Positions 55,201-63,951 of a stretch of 64,000 bases of DNA are shown in pieces. Within the stretch, counting starts at the first letter, position 1. Every line of letters starts with the position of its first letter. Under the pieces are notes generated by a model. The model saw only the letters and a list, made by a program, of their open reading frames with translations. It ran no database searches and was not told the origin of the DNA. The position numbers were made by a program, and so were the translations under genes. Source of the DNA: Flavobacteriaceae bacterium (GTDB lineage Bacteria; Bacteroidota; Bacteroidia; Flavobacteriales; Flavobacteriaceae); NCBI GenBank assembly GCA_020435965.1, contig JAGQYS010000005.1:50046-114045 (forward strand). The letters run 5' to 3'.

Positions 55201-57861
55201 TTTTACAGAAACTGGTGGCAACGCAATTCTGGTAATGATAAAGAAGCTGCTAAAATGTTGGTCTTTGCTGCTGATAAAGAAACCTATACTATTGGTGAAG
55301 AATCTAAAGTCACATTTCCTTCTGGAACCGAAGGTCGTGCACTCATCAGTATTGAAAATGGTACAGAAGTTTTATCCACAACTTGGGTAAAAACTCAAAA
55401 AGGAGAAACTACTGTGAGCATTCCTATTACTAAAGAAATGACGCCAAATGTGTATATCAATATTTCGTTGTTGCAACCTCATGCAGTAACCGAAAATGAT
55501 TTACCTATTAGACTATATGGCGTAATTCCTATTATGGTGGAAGATAAGACTACCATTTTAGAACCTCAAATTTCAATGCCTAATGTGTTGCGTCCTGAAC
55601 AAAATATCACCATAAAAGTCAGTGAAAAAAACAACAAAGCAATGACTTATACTGTGGCGTTGGTTGATGAGGGCTTGCTGGATTTAACACGTTTTAAAAC
55701 GCCAAATGGTTGGGACGAATTTTACGCTCGTGAAGCACTTGGCGTAAAAACTTGGGATGTTTTTGATGATGTGATTGGTGCTTACACTGGAAGCATCGAC
55801 CAAGTGTTTGAAATTGGTGGCGATGGTTCTGCCACAGAAGGCAAAAAGAATAAAGCCAACCGTTTTAAACCAGTTGTTAAATTTTTAGGGCCTTTTGAAC
55901 TTAAAGCAGGAGAAACCAAAGCACACGAGATAAAAATTCCAAAATACATTGGCTCGGTTCGTACCATGGTTGTTGCAGGAGATTCCAAAAATGCTGCATA
56001 TGGTAGTGTAGATAAAACAACGCCTGTTAAAAAGCCATTAATGGTACTTGCTACGTTGCCTCGCAAGTTAAGTCCAGGTGAAAAGGTAACACTTCCTGTG
56101 ACTGTTTTTGCTATGGAAAACAACATTAAAAATGTCAATATCAGTTTGAAATTGAGTGATGGTATTTCAATTGTTGGTAATAAAACTCGACAGCTCACTT
56201 TTGCAAAACCTGATGAGCAAATGGCATATTTTGAGTTGGATGTTAGCAAAGCAAAAGGAATTAATACTGTTGAAGTGATGGCTTCTGGGCATGGCGAAAC
56301 ATCGTCATATCAAGTAGAAATAGATGTGATGAATCCAAATCCATATAGCACCAAAGCAACCGATTTTGTTCTGGAAGGAAACACATCGCAAACCATAAAT
56401 ATTGAAACCTTTGGTGAGTTGGGCACCAATAGCGCAACCGTTGAATTTTCAACTTTGCCTCCAATGGATTTCACAGGAAGATTGCAATATTTAATTCGTT
56501 ATCCTCATGGTTGTGTGGAACAAATTACGTCTAGTGTGTTTCCGCAGTTGTTCTTAGCAGATATTTTCGATTTAACTTTTGAAAAGAAGAAAGCTATTGA
56601 AGATAATGTGAAAAATGGCATTAAAAAACTGGCTCATTTTCAAAGACCAAATGGTGGTTTATCCTATTGGAGTGGACAACATGATGTGAATGATTGGGGA
56701 ACGTCGTATGCTGGACATTTTATGATTGAAGCCGAGAAAAAAGGCTATGTATTACCACTAACTTTTAAAAGCAATTGGGTGCAATACCAAAAACAAGCGG
56801 CTAAAAATTGGCGACCAAGTTATAGGTATTACAGAAGTGATGTGGTGCAAGCCTACAGATTATACACTTTGGCTTTAGCTGGACAACCCGATTTGGCATC
56901 GATGAACCGATTAAAAGAGTTTTCAGAATTAAGTAATGATGCCAAATGGCGATTGGCTGCTGCTTATGCACTTGCTGGACAACCTGAAGCTGCAAAAGTT
57001 ATTACTGCAACGGCTAATATTGAGTTTGAAAGCAAACAATATGATTATTATACGTATGGTTCGGTGGATAGAAATCGTGCTATGGCTCTAGAAACAATGA
57101 TCATTCTAAATGACACAAAAACTCGTGATTTAGCTGAGTTAATTGCAAAACGCTTATCCTCAAACCAATGGATGAGCACACAATCTACTGCTTACAGTTT
57201 ATTGGCAATGGCTAAAATGGTTAACGAAAATGGTGGAAAAGATTTAAACTTAACATTCAAACTTAATAATGGTAGCCAAGAAACCATCGACACCAAAAAT
57301 GCGATTTCACAACGTGATTTAAACATCAACGATGGCAATAATCAAATAGTGGTCAACAACACGAAAAACAATACCCTTTACGCTCGTGTGACAACCTCTG
57401 GGAAATTGCCATTAGGTAAAGAGATTTCAGAACAAAGAGGATTAAAGGTCAACGTGACCTATAAAGATTCACAAGGCAATAACATAGACATTACAAAGCT
57501 ACAACAAGGTCAAGATTTTGTGGCGAGCATACAAGTTACTAACCAAAAAAATGAACCAATCAACGATGTGGCACTCACCCAAATTTTCCCTTCCGGATGG
57601 GAAATAGTAAATACGCGTTTTACTGCATTTGGAGAGGCTGCTACAAATCAAGCTGATTATACAGATATTAGGGATGACCGCGTAAATTTCTATTTCAATC
57701 TGAATAAAAGCTCGAGGGACGGAAGCACAAAAACCTTTAATGTGCTGTTAAACGCTTCGTACTTAGGTACCTATTATTTACCAGGAACACAAGCCGAAGC
57801 GATGTACGATAATGACTATTTCGTAAGAACGAAAGGTCAGTGGATTGAAGTAATTAAATAA
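52285..57861 (+). CDS. Alpha-2-macroglobulin family lipoprotein with thioester
   Basis: The 1858-residue periplasmic lipoprotein has the lipobox VAFSC (Cys19). MG-type beta domains run through the N-terminal two thirds (including the conserved YGERGVWRPGDSLHLTFML stretch near 630-660). A bait/A2M region with VRTMVVAGDSKNAAYGSV precedes the thioester domain. The thioester motif CVEQ lies at 1410-1413 in YPHGCVEQITSS and is intact. Such proteins are thought to trap proteases entering the periplasm by covalent linkage. A Glu/Asp/Tyr-rich insert occurs at about 457-490. A PBP1C gene lies 1.4 kb downstream, the classical pairing seen as yfhM-pbpC in E. coli. Confidence 0.93.
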   Translation: MQLKKSLVVILLTLVAFSCKQKETQTDNLFKFKDYISYTTSGLVSVKSPININLVKAVDGWQPNEEVLTNVISISPKASGKLISKNGNQLVFIPENSLKADTEYSVTVKLKDIYETTPKGFETYTFQFKTIKPNFSVITNNLQSYSKEWQYIEGVIKLADVVNLEDAKTLIEASQNKTNLSIKWDESIETARIFEFKIDSIHRDIDDSKVTINWNGKSINANNKGENTIAIPGINNFTIVDVKVEQSPEQYLSINFSDPLKKQQNFDGLVTLQGVTNPKYIVDGNVLKVYTDSRVVGNIQVDVFQGIRNTDDFKLRIPFSELISFEALKPQVRLITGAGILPNSQDLRFNFEAVTLKAVDVRIIKIFEDNVLQFLQDDNIGSNSDYSIKRVGRRIAKKTIPLVKDETINTGKWKAYSIDLSQYFKADAGAIYRVELSFNKDYSLYDCEANNTNTTNLEDEEYYEEDYYYDEEEYTETSDDEDLREEQYWDNVIYNYKRYSYNWREQDNPCHEAYYNQERMLSSNLMASNLGVIAKRGTNNSFHFAVTNILNTNPEANAKVTLYNFQQQPLASKITDADGFTIIDSDTNAYFALVEKGNNTTYVKINEGNSLSLSKFDVSGKTLQRGLKGFIYGERGVWRPGDSLHLTFMLNDNANPLPKGHPVKMEVTDANGKLAYRSITQNGLNNVYRFSVPTSPEDKTGNWNAKVSVGGATFYKTLKVETVKPNRLKIKLDFEDNVISNTKPLQSKLSVNWLHGAPAKNVKAEIKAKFSTTSTGFETYPNYVFSDPTRSYNTEEITIFEGNVNAEGIANVNKKLNVGTNAPGMLNVSFLTRAFENGGDFSIDAFSKKYAPYKSFVGLRSPKGNAYGSFYTDENQTFDIVVVDAQGKPIQRKNLEVKVYKIEWRWWWNSSYDDLASYQSSTYRTPFTSSTVNTNAKGEASFNINVPDDESGRYLIRVYDKESGHATGRVAYFYRNWWQRNSGNDKEAAKMLVFAADKETYTIGEESKVTFPSGTEGRALISIENGTEVLSTTWVKTQKGETTVSIPITKEMTPNVYINISLLQPHAVTENDLPIRLYGVIPIMVEDKTTILEPQISMPNVLRPEQNITIKVSEKNNKAMTYTVALVDEGLLDLTRFKTPNGWDEFYAREALGVKTWDVFDDVIGAYTGSIDQVFEIGGDGSATEGKKNKANRFKPVVKFLGPFELKAGETKAHEIKIPKYIGSVRTMVVAGDSKNAAYGSVDKTTPVKKPLMVLATLPRKLSPGEKVTLPVTVFAMENNIKNVNISLKLSDGISIVGNKTRQLTFAKPDEQMAYFELDVSKAKGINTVEVMASGHGETSSYQVEIDVMNPNPYSTKATDFVLEGNTSQTINIETFGELGTNSATVEFSTLPPMDFTGRLQYLIRYPHGCVEQITSSVFPQLFLADIFDLTFEKKKAIEDNVKNGIKKLAHFQRPNGGLSYWSGQHDVNDWGTSYAGHFMIEAEKKGYVLPLTFKSNWVQYQKQAAKNWRPSYRYYRSDVVQAYRLYTLALAGQPDLASMNRLKEFSELSNDAKWRLAAAYALAGQPEAAKVITATANIEFESKQYDYYTYGSVDRNRAMALETMIILNDTKTRDLAELIAKRLSSNQWMSTQSTAYSLLAMAKMVNENGGKDLNLTFKLNNGSQETIDTKNAISQRDLNINDGNNQIVVNNTKNNTLYARVTTSGKLPLGKEISEQRGLKVNVTYKDSQGNNIDITKLQQGQDFVASIQVTNQKNEPINDVALTQIFPSGWEIVNTRFTAFGEAATNQADYTDIRDDRVNFYFNLNKSSRDGSTKTFNVLLNASYLGTYYLPGTQAEAMYDNDYFVRTKGQWIEVIK

Positions 57862-57869
57862 ACAAATCT

Positions 57870-57981
57870 GGTCAGTTCAAAGTAATTTTCTAATTAGTAG
57901 ACCCATTATTTGAATGAAGTTGTCACCTTGAGCGCAGTCGAAAGGTCTCAAAAATACTATCTGATTTTTATCAGACTGACC
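57870..57981. repeat. Intergenic repeat unit with GGTCAGT / ACTGACC ends
   Basis: A ~112-base segment is bounded by GGTCAGT (57870-57876) and ACTGACC (57975-57981). Inside are GTCACCTTGAGCGCAGTCGA (from 57922), resembling a dispersed flavobacterial intergenic repeat I recall, and a small hairpin TCTGA/TCAGA. It contains no gene. Confidence 0.6.
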
Positions 57982-57998
57982 TTTAACACCTTAAAAAA

Positions 57999-58898
57999 AT
58001 GAAAACAATAATAAGTATCATATTAGTAATCGTAGCATTTGGCTACGCAGACGCACAAGACATTCAATACGTTAATGCCGAAAATGGATTAATCGTAAGG
58101 GAAAAACCAAGCCAAGGCGCTATAAAAGTTGGCATGCTGGACTATGGAACAGCTGTTGAAATTACCGAACACACCAATTTGAAACTCGATGTAGTAGATG
58201 GTGGCAACACACTTTCTGGTGAATGGGTAAAAGTTAGAGGCATCGATGCCTACGAATTTTTTGAAGAAGGCTATGTATTTAATGGTTATTTAACCGAAGA
58301 AAAACTAGAGAAGCGCTTTAAAGCTCCTTATGATGAATTTACGGTTACAATTGAAGGAATTTCAAAAAAAGAAAGTAAAACAGATGATGTTAATCCAGAT
58401 TTTAATGGTGTGTTATTCTATACGTTAAATGATGATGAAACTTTAGAAGGCAAAACCGTTAGGGTGAAACATCATCAAGAGTTTAGAAGCATTCAAGTGT
58501 TTCAGAAGCACGCAAATAGCATCGCTATTTCTGATGATAAATCACATTGTGATATCATTGACTGGCAACACTATTACTCTAGTTGGAAGCCTTTAAAAAC
58601 CATTTCGAGCAATAAAAAATTTGAAGCTTTGCCAATTTCAGAAAAAGAAGCCAGCAGATTTATTGATGTAAATATTGATGATCTAAAAGCAGTTGTAAAT
58701 GATGCTTGTGGCGAAACTTGGAGCGATGCAATTAAGGATGTAACAACTTTAAATGACTATCCAACAAAAGTTGTGGTTAGCAAACAATATTTGCGCATTG
58801 TAATGACAGATATTGATGGCTATAAAACGGAGAAGATAATTATCTTTGAAGTACCATTGAATAGTCAAACAAAAAAAGAATCTTATGCAAAACTTTAA
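57999..58898 (+). CDS. Secreted SH3-like domain protein
   Basis: The 299-residue protein has a signal peptide (MKTIISIILVIVAFGYADAQ). An N-terminal bacterial SH3-like domain spans about 20-100 (YVNAENGLIVREKPSQGAIKVGMLDYGTAVEITEH and later VKVRGI...GYVFNGYL). The C-terminal ~190 residues have no recognised domain. SH3 domains of this type bind peptidoglycan or cell-wall peptides. It lies between the A2M and PBP1C genes, fitting an envelope role. Its last 14 bases overlap the start of the next gene. Confidence 0.8.
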   Translation: MKTIISIILVIVAFGYADAQDIQYVNAENGLIVREKPSQGAIKVGMLDYGTAVEITEHTNLKLDVVDGGNTLSGEWVKVRGIDAYEFFEEGYVFNGYLTEEKLEKRFKAPYDEFTVTIEGISKKESKTDDVNPDFNGVLFYTLNDDETLEGKTVRVKHHQEFRSIQVFQKHANSIAISDDKSHCDIIDWQHYYSSWKPLKTISSNKKFEALPISEKEASRFIDVNIDDLKAVVNDACGETWSDAIKDVTTLNDYPTKVVVSKQYLRIVMTDIDGYKTEKIIIFEVPLNSQTKKESYAKL

Positions 58899-59208
58899 AC
58901 CATACTACGCAGTAATATTTACATCAACCCTAACTAAAAACACAGAAGGTTATAGTGATATGGCACAAAAAATGGAAGATTTGGCCAAAACACAATCTGG
59001 ATTTTTAGGCATTGATAGTGCACGCGAAGCTGTAGGTATTACTGTGAGTTATTGGGAAAGTTTAGACGCTATAAAAGCTTGGAAACAAAACGCTGAGCAT
59101 TTGGTTGCACAACAAAAAGGACGCAACCAGTGGTACAGCTGGTACAACACTAGAATCTGCAAAGTAGAACGTGAATATGAATTCCTGCGAAAGCAGGAAT
59201 CTCATTGA
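58885..59208 (+). CDS. Antibiotic-biosynthesis-monooxygenase-like (ABM) protein
   Basis: The 107-residue protein of the dimeric alpha-beta barrel (ABM) type opens YYAVIFTSTLTKNTEGYSDMAQKMEDLAKTQSGFLGIDSAREAVGITVSYWESLDAIKAWKQ in the expected fold order. ABM proteins include heme-degrading and quinol-oxidising enzymes, but many have no known substrate. The start overlaps the upstream gene by 14 bases. The last 8-9 residues (EFLRKQESH) are encoded by an intergenic repeat (59181-59200), so the ancestral C terminus was probably around EYE. Confidence 0.82.
   Translation: MQNFKPYYAVIFTSTLTKNTEGYSDMAQKMEDLAKTQSGFLGIDSAREAVGITVSYWESLDAIKAWKQNAEHLVAQQKGRNQWYSWYNTRICKVEREYEFLRKQESH
59181..59200. repeat. 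Hairpin repeat ATTCCTGCGAAAGCAGGAAT encoding a protein tail
   Basis: The perfect inverted repeat ATTCCTGC-GAAA-GCAGGAAT overlaps the last codons of the ABM-like gene. A related but degraded inverted repeat TTCCC...GGGAA lies at 59239-59256, just before the pbpC start. The sequence resembles a dispersed repeat I recall from Flavobacteriaceae. Confidence 0.85.
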
Positions 59209-59262
59209 GTGAAATTCAGAATTTAATGTGAGTAGATATTCCCTCTTTCGTGGGAAGTAAAC

Positions 59263-61611
59263 ATGAAAACAATAAGCTACATAAAACGTAACAAAATAAA
59301 ATCAGCAGTAGTAACAATACTGCTGATTGCTTATTATTTCTGTTTGCCAAAACAACTTTTTACAGATCCTACAGCAACCGTTATAGAAAGTCGAGATGGA
59401 GAATTACTTGGTGCAGTTATTGCAAACGATGGTCAGTGGCGATTTCCACATAACGACAGCATTCCTGAAAAATTCAAAGAATGCTTACTCCTCTTTGAAG
59501 ACGAATATTTCTATAACCACCCTGGATTTAATCCTATCTCAATTTATAAAGCTCTAAGAGACAATATAAGTTCTGGTGAAGTGAAGCGTGGCGGAAGCAC
59601 ACTCACACAACAAACCATTCGTTTGTCCCGAAAAGGAAAATCAAGGACTTATACTGAAAAACTCAAAGAACTTATTCTTGCAACACGTTTAGAGTTAAAA
59701 TATTCAAAAGACAAGATATTAGCTTATTACTCAAGTAATGCACCTTTTGGTGGTAACGTCGTTGGATTGGATGCTGCCTCTTGGCGTTATTTTAATAGGA
59801 ATGCTCACGATTTATCTTGGGCAGAAAGTGCGACATTGGCCGTTTTGCCTAATGCACCTAGCTTGATTTATCCTGGGAAAAACCAAGGCCATTTACTCAA
59901 AAAGCGAAACACGCTACTCCTAAAATTATTAGAAAATGAGGTTATAGATTCGTTGACCTATGAATTATCCATTTTGGAAGATTTGCCACAAAAACCCTAT
60001 CCTTTGCCTCAAATAGCGCCTCATTTATTGCAAAATATTGCCAAAACCAATTTTGGGGAACGTGTACAAACTACCATTAAAAAGCAAATTCAGGAACAAA
60101 CCAACACCATAGTAAAAAACCATTTTAATCAGTTACGTCAAAACGAAATTCACAATATTGCTGTTTTGGTGTTGGATGTCAAGACCAGAAAAGTGGTATC
60201 GTATGTTGGTAATTCACCAACCGATAAAACACATCAAAATGCAGTAGATGTTATTACCAAACCACGAAGTACAGGAAGCATTTTAAAACCTTTTTTGTAT
60301 GCTGCGATGTTAGACGCTGGCGATTTATTACCAAACACTTTAGTACCAGACATACCAACGCAATTTGGGAGTTACAATCCGCAAAACTACAGTAAGGAAT
60401 TTGATGGTGCCGTTACTGCAAAACGTGCTTTGGCACGCTCATTAAATGTGCCTTCCGTAAGATTATTGCAACAGTTTGGGTTAGATAGGTTCTACCATTA
60501 CCTTAAGCAATTAGAATTAAAAGACATAAAAAAGAATGCCAATCATTATGGCTTATCGTTGATTCTTGGTGGTGCCGAAAGTAATCTTTGGGATTTATGC
60601 AAAAGTTATGCAGCCATGGCTGGAACCGTTAATCATTTCAATGATAATTCCAGTCAGTATTACACGAATGAATTTTTAGAGCCTACTTTTTTTGCTAATG
60701 CTGATATTGACTTTGGAAATCTCTCAAAAGAAAAGACCATTTTTGATGCAGCTTCTATTTACCTCACCTTTGAAAGTATGAAAGAAGTGAACAGACCTGA
60801 AGGCGACGAAAACTGGCAGTTCTTTGATTCGTCAAAACAAATTGCTTGGAAAACTGGTACGAGTTTTGGCTTTCGAGATGCTTGGGCAATTGGAGTCACT
60901 AAAGATTATGTGGTTGGTGTTTGGGTAGGCAATGCCGATGGCGAAGGGCGTCCAGGATTGGTTGGCGTGCAAACAGCTGCACCTATTTTATTTGATGTGT
61001 TTGATATCTTACCCAATAGTGAATGGTTCAGTAAACCTTTTGATGAAATGCAGGAAATAGATGTTTGCTCAAAAAGTGGCTACAGAGCATCGCCTAATTG
61101 TGATGACATAGAACAGGAATTCATTCAGCTTAGTGGCTTGAAAACCAAACCTTGCCCTTATCATGTGTTAGTGCATTTAGATGGATCTGAGCAATACCAA
61201 GTGAATGCTTCTTGTGAATCTTTAGAGAGCATTAAAAACACCTCATGGTTTGTGTTGCCTCCTTTAATGGAGTATTATTACAAGTCTAAAAACCCTTTTT
61301 ACAAACCTTTACCTCCTTACCGAAGTGATTGCATAGCAGAAGGAAGTGTCACCATGCAATTTATCTACCCAAAACAATCTGGTAAATTCTTTTTACCTAA
61401 AGATTTTGATGGAAACACGAATGAGCTTATTTTAAAAATAGCACATTCAAAACCTGAAACTAGGGTTTTTTGGTATTTAGATGATACGTTTATTGGTAGC
61501 ACTAAAGCTATTCACGATATGGCAATTAAACCAAAACCTGGTAAACACTTGATTACAGTTGTTGATGAATTTGGTAACGAAGCCAAACGAAGCATTGAAA
61601 TTTCGGAATAA
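59263..61611 (+). CDS. pbpC: Penicillin-binding protein 1C
   Basis: The 782-residue bifunctional cell-wall enzyme has an N-terminal membrane anchor (about 13-28). The GT51 glycosyltransferase domain includes EDEYFYNHPG (79-88) and RGGSTLTQQ. The transpeptidase domain has the serine nucleophile at Ser339 (SILK), SLN in RSLNVPS, and KTG at 530-532. A C-terminal BiPBP_C-like domain follows (about 690-782: PYRSDCIAEGSVTMQFIYPKQSGKFFLPKD). This is PBP1C layout. Its pairing with an A2M gene upstream is conserved in many Gram-negatives and suggests repair of wall damage after attack. Confidence 0.94.
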   Translation: MKTISYIKRNKIKSAVVTILLIAYYFCLPKQLFTDPTATVIESRDGELLGAVIANDGQWRFPHNDSIPEKFKECLLLFEDEYFYNHPGFNPISIYKALRDNISSGEVKRGGSTLTQQTIRLSRKGKSRTYTEKLKELILATRLELKYSKDKILAYYSSNAPFGGNVVGLDAASWRYFNRNAHDLSWAESATLAVLPNAPSLIYPGKNQGHLLKKRNTLLLKLLENEVIDSLTYELSILEDLPQKPYPLPQIAPHLLQNIAKTNFGERVQTTIKKQIQEQTNTIVKNHFNQLRQNEIHNIAVLVLDVKTRKVVSYVGNSPTDKTHQNAVDVITKPRSTGSILKPFLYAAMLDAGDLLPNTLVPDIPTQFGSYNPQNYSKEFDGAVTAKRALARSLNVPSVRLLQQFGLDRFYHYLKQLELKDIKKNANHYGLSLILGGAESNLWDLCKSYAAMAGTVNHFNDNSSQYYTNEFLEPTFFANADIDFGNLSKEKTIFDAASIYLTFESMKEVNRPEGDENWQFFDSSKQIAWKTGTSFGFRDAWAIGVTKDYVVGVWVGNADGEGRPGLVGVQTAAPILFDVFDILPNSEWFSKPFDEMQEIDVCSKSGYRASPNCDDIEQEFIQLSGLKTKPCPYHVLVHLDGSEQYQVNASCESLESIKNTSWFVLPPLMEYYYKSKNPFYKPLPPYRSDCIAEGSVTMQFIYPKQSGKFFLPKDFDGNTNELILKIAHSKPETRVFWYLDDTFIGSTKAIHDMAIKPKPGKHLITVVDEFGNEAKRSIEISE

Positions 61612-61646
61612 ATACCTAACTTTAGTTATCTCTAAAACAACAACTT

Positions 61647-62585
61647 ATGCCTGCGTTTCCAAAACCTGATTTTGTATATAATTTTGACCTTAATACCGAA
61701 CTTCAACATTTAATTAATCATAAAACTACGCGTGAAATTCCTGAAAAATCTGACGATAAATTGCTTATTGCTACTTGGAATATCGCCAACCTTGGACTTC
61801 AAGACAGGTGGAACGAACACTACAAACTTATTGCCGAGATTATTAGCTGGTTTGATGTGATTGCCATTCAGGAAACAAATGACAACCTTATTGGTTTAAA
61901 CAATATTGAGTTAGAACTGCCCAATTATTACGATGTTGTTTTTTCGGATAAAGGTGGAAATAATGAACGCTCTGTTTTTGTGTTTAATAACGAAAAAGTG
62001 AGCTTGTTACAACTTATTGGAGAGATAGCTATTCCTCCAAAAGATTACAAATATATTAAGCTTGCTGATGTTGATTCAAAATTCACAGGATTTGATAGAA
62101 ACCCTTATCTATGTTCGTTCGAATGGAATAATGAAAAACTAATTTTTATAACCGTACACTCCTTTTTTGGTAGTGAAGCCAAAGCTGATATTGAACGTAG
62201 AGCTTTAGAAGCTTATGCCATTTCTAGATATGCCGATTTGAGAAAAAACTCAAAATACGCTTTCTCTAAAAATATCATTACTATGGGAGATTTTAATATT
62301 CCTAAAGTTGAAAAAGGGGATCAAACATACGATGCATTATTGAAACGTGGTTTAAAGCTCCCTGAGCATTCTACACAAATTTATTCTAACATAAATAACG
62401 ATAAGCAATACGACCAAATAGCATTTCTGCCAGATTTAAAATCTAAAATTAATGCTCATGGAGTATTTGATTTTGACAGTGCCATTTTTCCAGACTTATG
62501 GCAAACCAGTACTTCAAATTTTAAAAAATATTTAAAATATTATGTGTCCGACCACAGACCAATGTGGATCGAACTGGAATTGTAA
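61647..62585 (+). CDS. EEP-family endonuclease/phosphatase, soluble
   Basis: The 312-residue protein of the endonuclease/exonuclease/phosphatase family has the catalytic pattern TWNIANLG (Asn), VIAIQET (Glu), GDFNIPKV (Asp/Asn) and SDHRPMWIEL (Asp-His) in order. No signal peptide or membrane segment is visible, so it is likely cytosolic. DNA or nucleotide-sugar phosphodiester substrates are possible, and the substrate cannot be called. It is convergent with another EEP gene, sharing a short weak terminator. Confidence 0.86.
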   Translation: MPAFPKPDFVYNFDLNTELQHLINHKTTREIPEKSDDKLLIATWNIANLGLQDRWNEHYKLIAEIISWFDVIAIQETNDNLIGLNNIELELPNYYDVVFSDKGGNNERSVFVFNNEKVSLLQLIGEIAIPPKDYKYIKLADVDSKFTGFDRNPYLCSFEWNNEKLIFITVHSFFGSEAKADIERRALEAYAISRYADLRKNSKYAFSKNIITMGDFNIPKVEKGDQTYDALLKRGLKLPEHSTQIYSNINNDKQYDQIAFLPDLKSKINAHGVFDFDSAIFPDLWQTSTSNFKKYLKYYVSDHRPMWIELEL

Positions 62586-62608
62586 TAACTATTTAAAGTT
62601 ATTTTTTT
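62584..62608 (+). terminator. Weak terminator between the two EEP genes
   Basis: The 7-bp stem AATAACT (62584-62590) / AGTTATT (62597-62603) is followed by TTTTT on the plus strand. It overlaps the stop codon of the convergent gene. Confidence 0.5.
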
Positions 62609-63453
62609 AAGAACATTCTAAGCATTGAGTGGTCTGATTTAAAAGTGTTAATCTTCTCTACTTGATTTATTTCTAAATCTTTGGAAACCCAAATATGGTC
62701 TATCGAAAGCAGCGGAATATTCCAAAACCAAGTTTCTCTAAAACCTTTGCCTTTTTCTGAAAACGCGTGGACATAAGTATCTTTAAAACTGGAAAAATGT
62801 ACCGATTCATAAGGTGTGTTAAAATCGCCTAACACTATGGTTCTTTCGTTTTTCGAAATGTTGGCACGAATAAAATCCATGGACTTCTGTCTTGGTTTTA
62901 GCACGCCTGCAGATATATCAACCACATAAAAATTGAATCCGTAGGTTTTAAAATCTAAAAAGGTAGAATTTTCTTCTCCAATTATTTCTTCGCCAAGTTC
63001 TATTGGTGCTTTTGAAAAAATTCCAATTTCTTCTTTAGACACATGAAAGTAATAGTTTGGATACTTTTCTTTAATTGAGATAAGGTCTTTTTTACTCCCT
63101 TCAACAAGCACCAAAACATCAGGTATATTACCATTGACTTCAAAAGCGTCCAGAAAATTTCTGTCATGAAAAGCGTTCCAGAAAACGATTTCAAATCCTT
63201 CTTTTTCAACCTCAGCATTAGAAACATAGCTTTCTTTTATCCACATAACACTTAAAAACAACGCAATAATAACTGCAATTTTTTGAGATGATTTCTTTGT
63301 GAGAAATGCTACTAATAATGTTGAAGCTATTAAAACTGGTAAAGGCAAAGCATAAAATATCAATGCAGATAATAGAACGATATCCTTAATTGTAAAATGA
63401 ATGATAATACCAATGATTATGGCAATTTTAAGAATGAAAATTAATTTTTTCAT
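62599..63453 (-). CDS. EEP-family protein with N-terminal membrane segments
   Basis: The 284-residue protein has about three N-terminal hydrophobic segments (about 4-22, 27-47 and 55-72), then an EEP domain. The motifs are IVFWNAFHDRNF (Asn), VLVEGSK (Glu), VLGDFNTPYESV (Asp/Asn) and SDHSMLRM (Asp-His). It is inner-membrane anchored, with the catalytic domain probably on the periplasmic face, unlike its convergent neighbour. It is directly abutted by the stop of the upstream YciI-like gene, indicating cotranscription. Confidence 0.85.
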   Translation of the reverse strand: MKKLIFILKIAIIIGIIIHFTIKDIVLLSALIFYALPLPVLIASTLLVAFLTKKSSQKIAVIIALFLSVMWIKESYVSNAEVEKEGFEIVFWNAFHDRNFLDAFEVNGNIPDVLVLVEGSKKDLISIKEKYPNYYFHVSKEEIGIFSKAPIELGEEIIGEENSTFLDFKTYGFNFYVVDISAGVLKPRQKSMDFIRANISKNERTIVLGDFNTPYESVHFSSFKDTYVHAFSEKGKGFRETWFWNIPLLSIDHIWVSKDLEINQVEKINTFKSDHSMLRMFLKK

Positions 63454-63951
63454 CTACCTCAACGGAAGCCCTTTTCCTGCCCACCAAGGATGTATTTCAA
63501 TAACCAAGCGTCCTGCTTTTACCATTGGGTCTGCATTAGCTAAGCTATCAGCCATTTCTAAAGTTGGCACATTGTAAATGGTAATGCCTCTTATCTCTCC
63601 ATCATCACCAAAAGGGCCTGAAATATCAGCATAACCTAGTTCGTACATTTTTCCTAAATGTGCTAAATGAGCCGATTGAAGTTTACTAGCTTCTTCTTCA
63701 GATTGCGAATGGTTTGGCCCAGATTTTAAAAAGGCGATAAAATATTGTTGCATCAAGGTGGTGTCTTTGGTTTTTTCATCTACGTAATCAAACACCTGAA
63801 AGCCTTTAGCTATAAGTTCTTCTTTTAATGCTTTGTTAGACTTTTCTATTGTTTCAAGAGGTTGTTCTGCGACTTCATCAGTGCCTTTCGTTTCTGTTTT
63901 GCATGCAATTATCAAGATGAGAATTGCTAAACTATAAATAGCTTTTTTCAT
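63454..63951 (-). CDS. YciI-like domain lipoprotein
   Basis: The start is ATG 63951 (MKKAIYSLAILILIIACKTETKG). An open TTG three codons earlier is less likely. The 165-residue protein has a lipobox (LIIAC, Cys17). The mature part is a YciI-like ferredoxin-like domain (about 70-155: QQYFIAFLKSGPNHSQSEEEASKLQSAHLAHLGKMYELG...DPMVKAGRLVIEIHPWW). YciI-like proteins in the cytoplasm are small and often of unknown activity. A lipid-anchored version is less common. Its stop directly abuts the EEP gene start. Confidence 0.83.
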   Translation of the reverse strand: MKKAIYSLAILILIIACKTETKGTDEVAEQPLETIEKSNKALKEELIAKGFQVFDYVDEKTKDTTLMQQYFIAFLKSGPNHSQSEEEASKLQSAHLAHLGKMYELGYADISGPFGDDGEIRGITIYNVPTLEMADSLANADPMVKAGRLVIEIHPWWAGKGLPLR

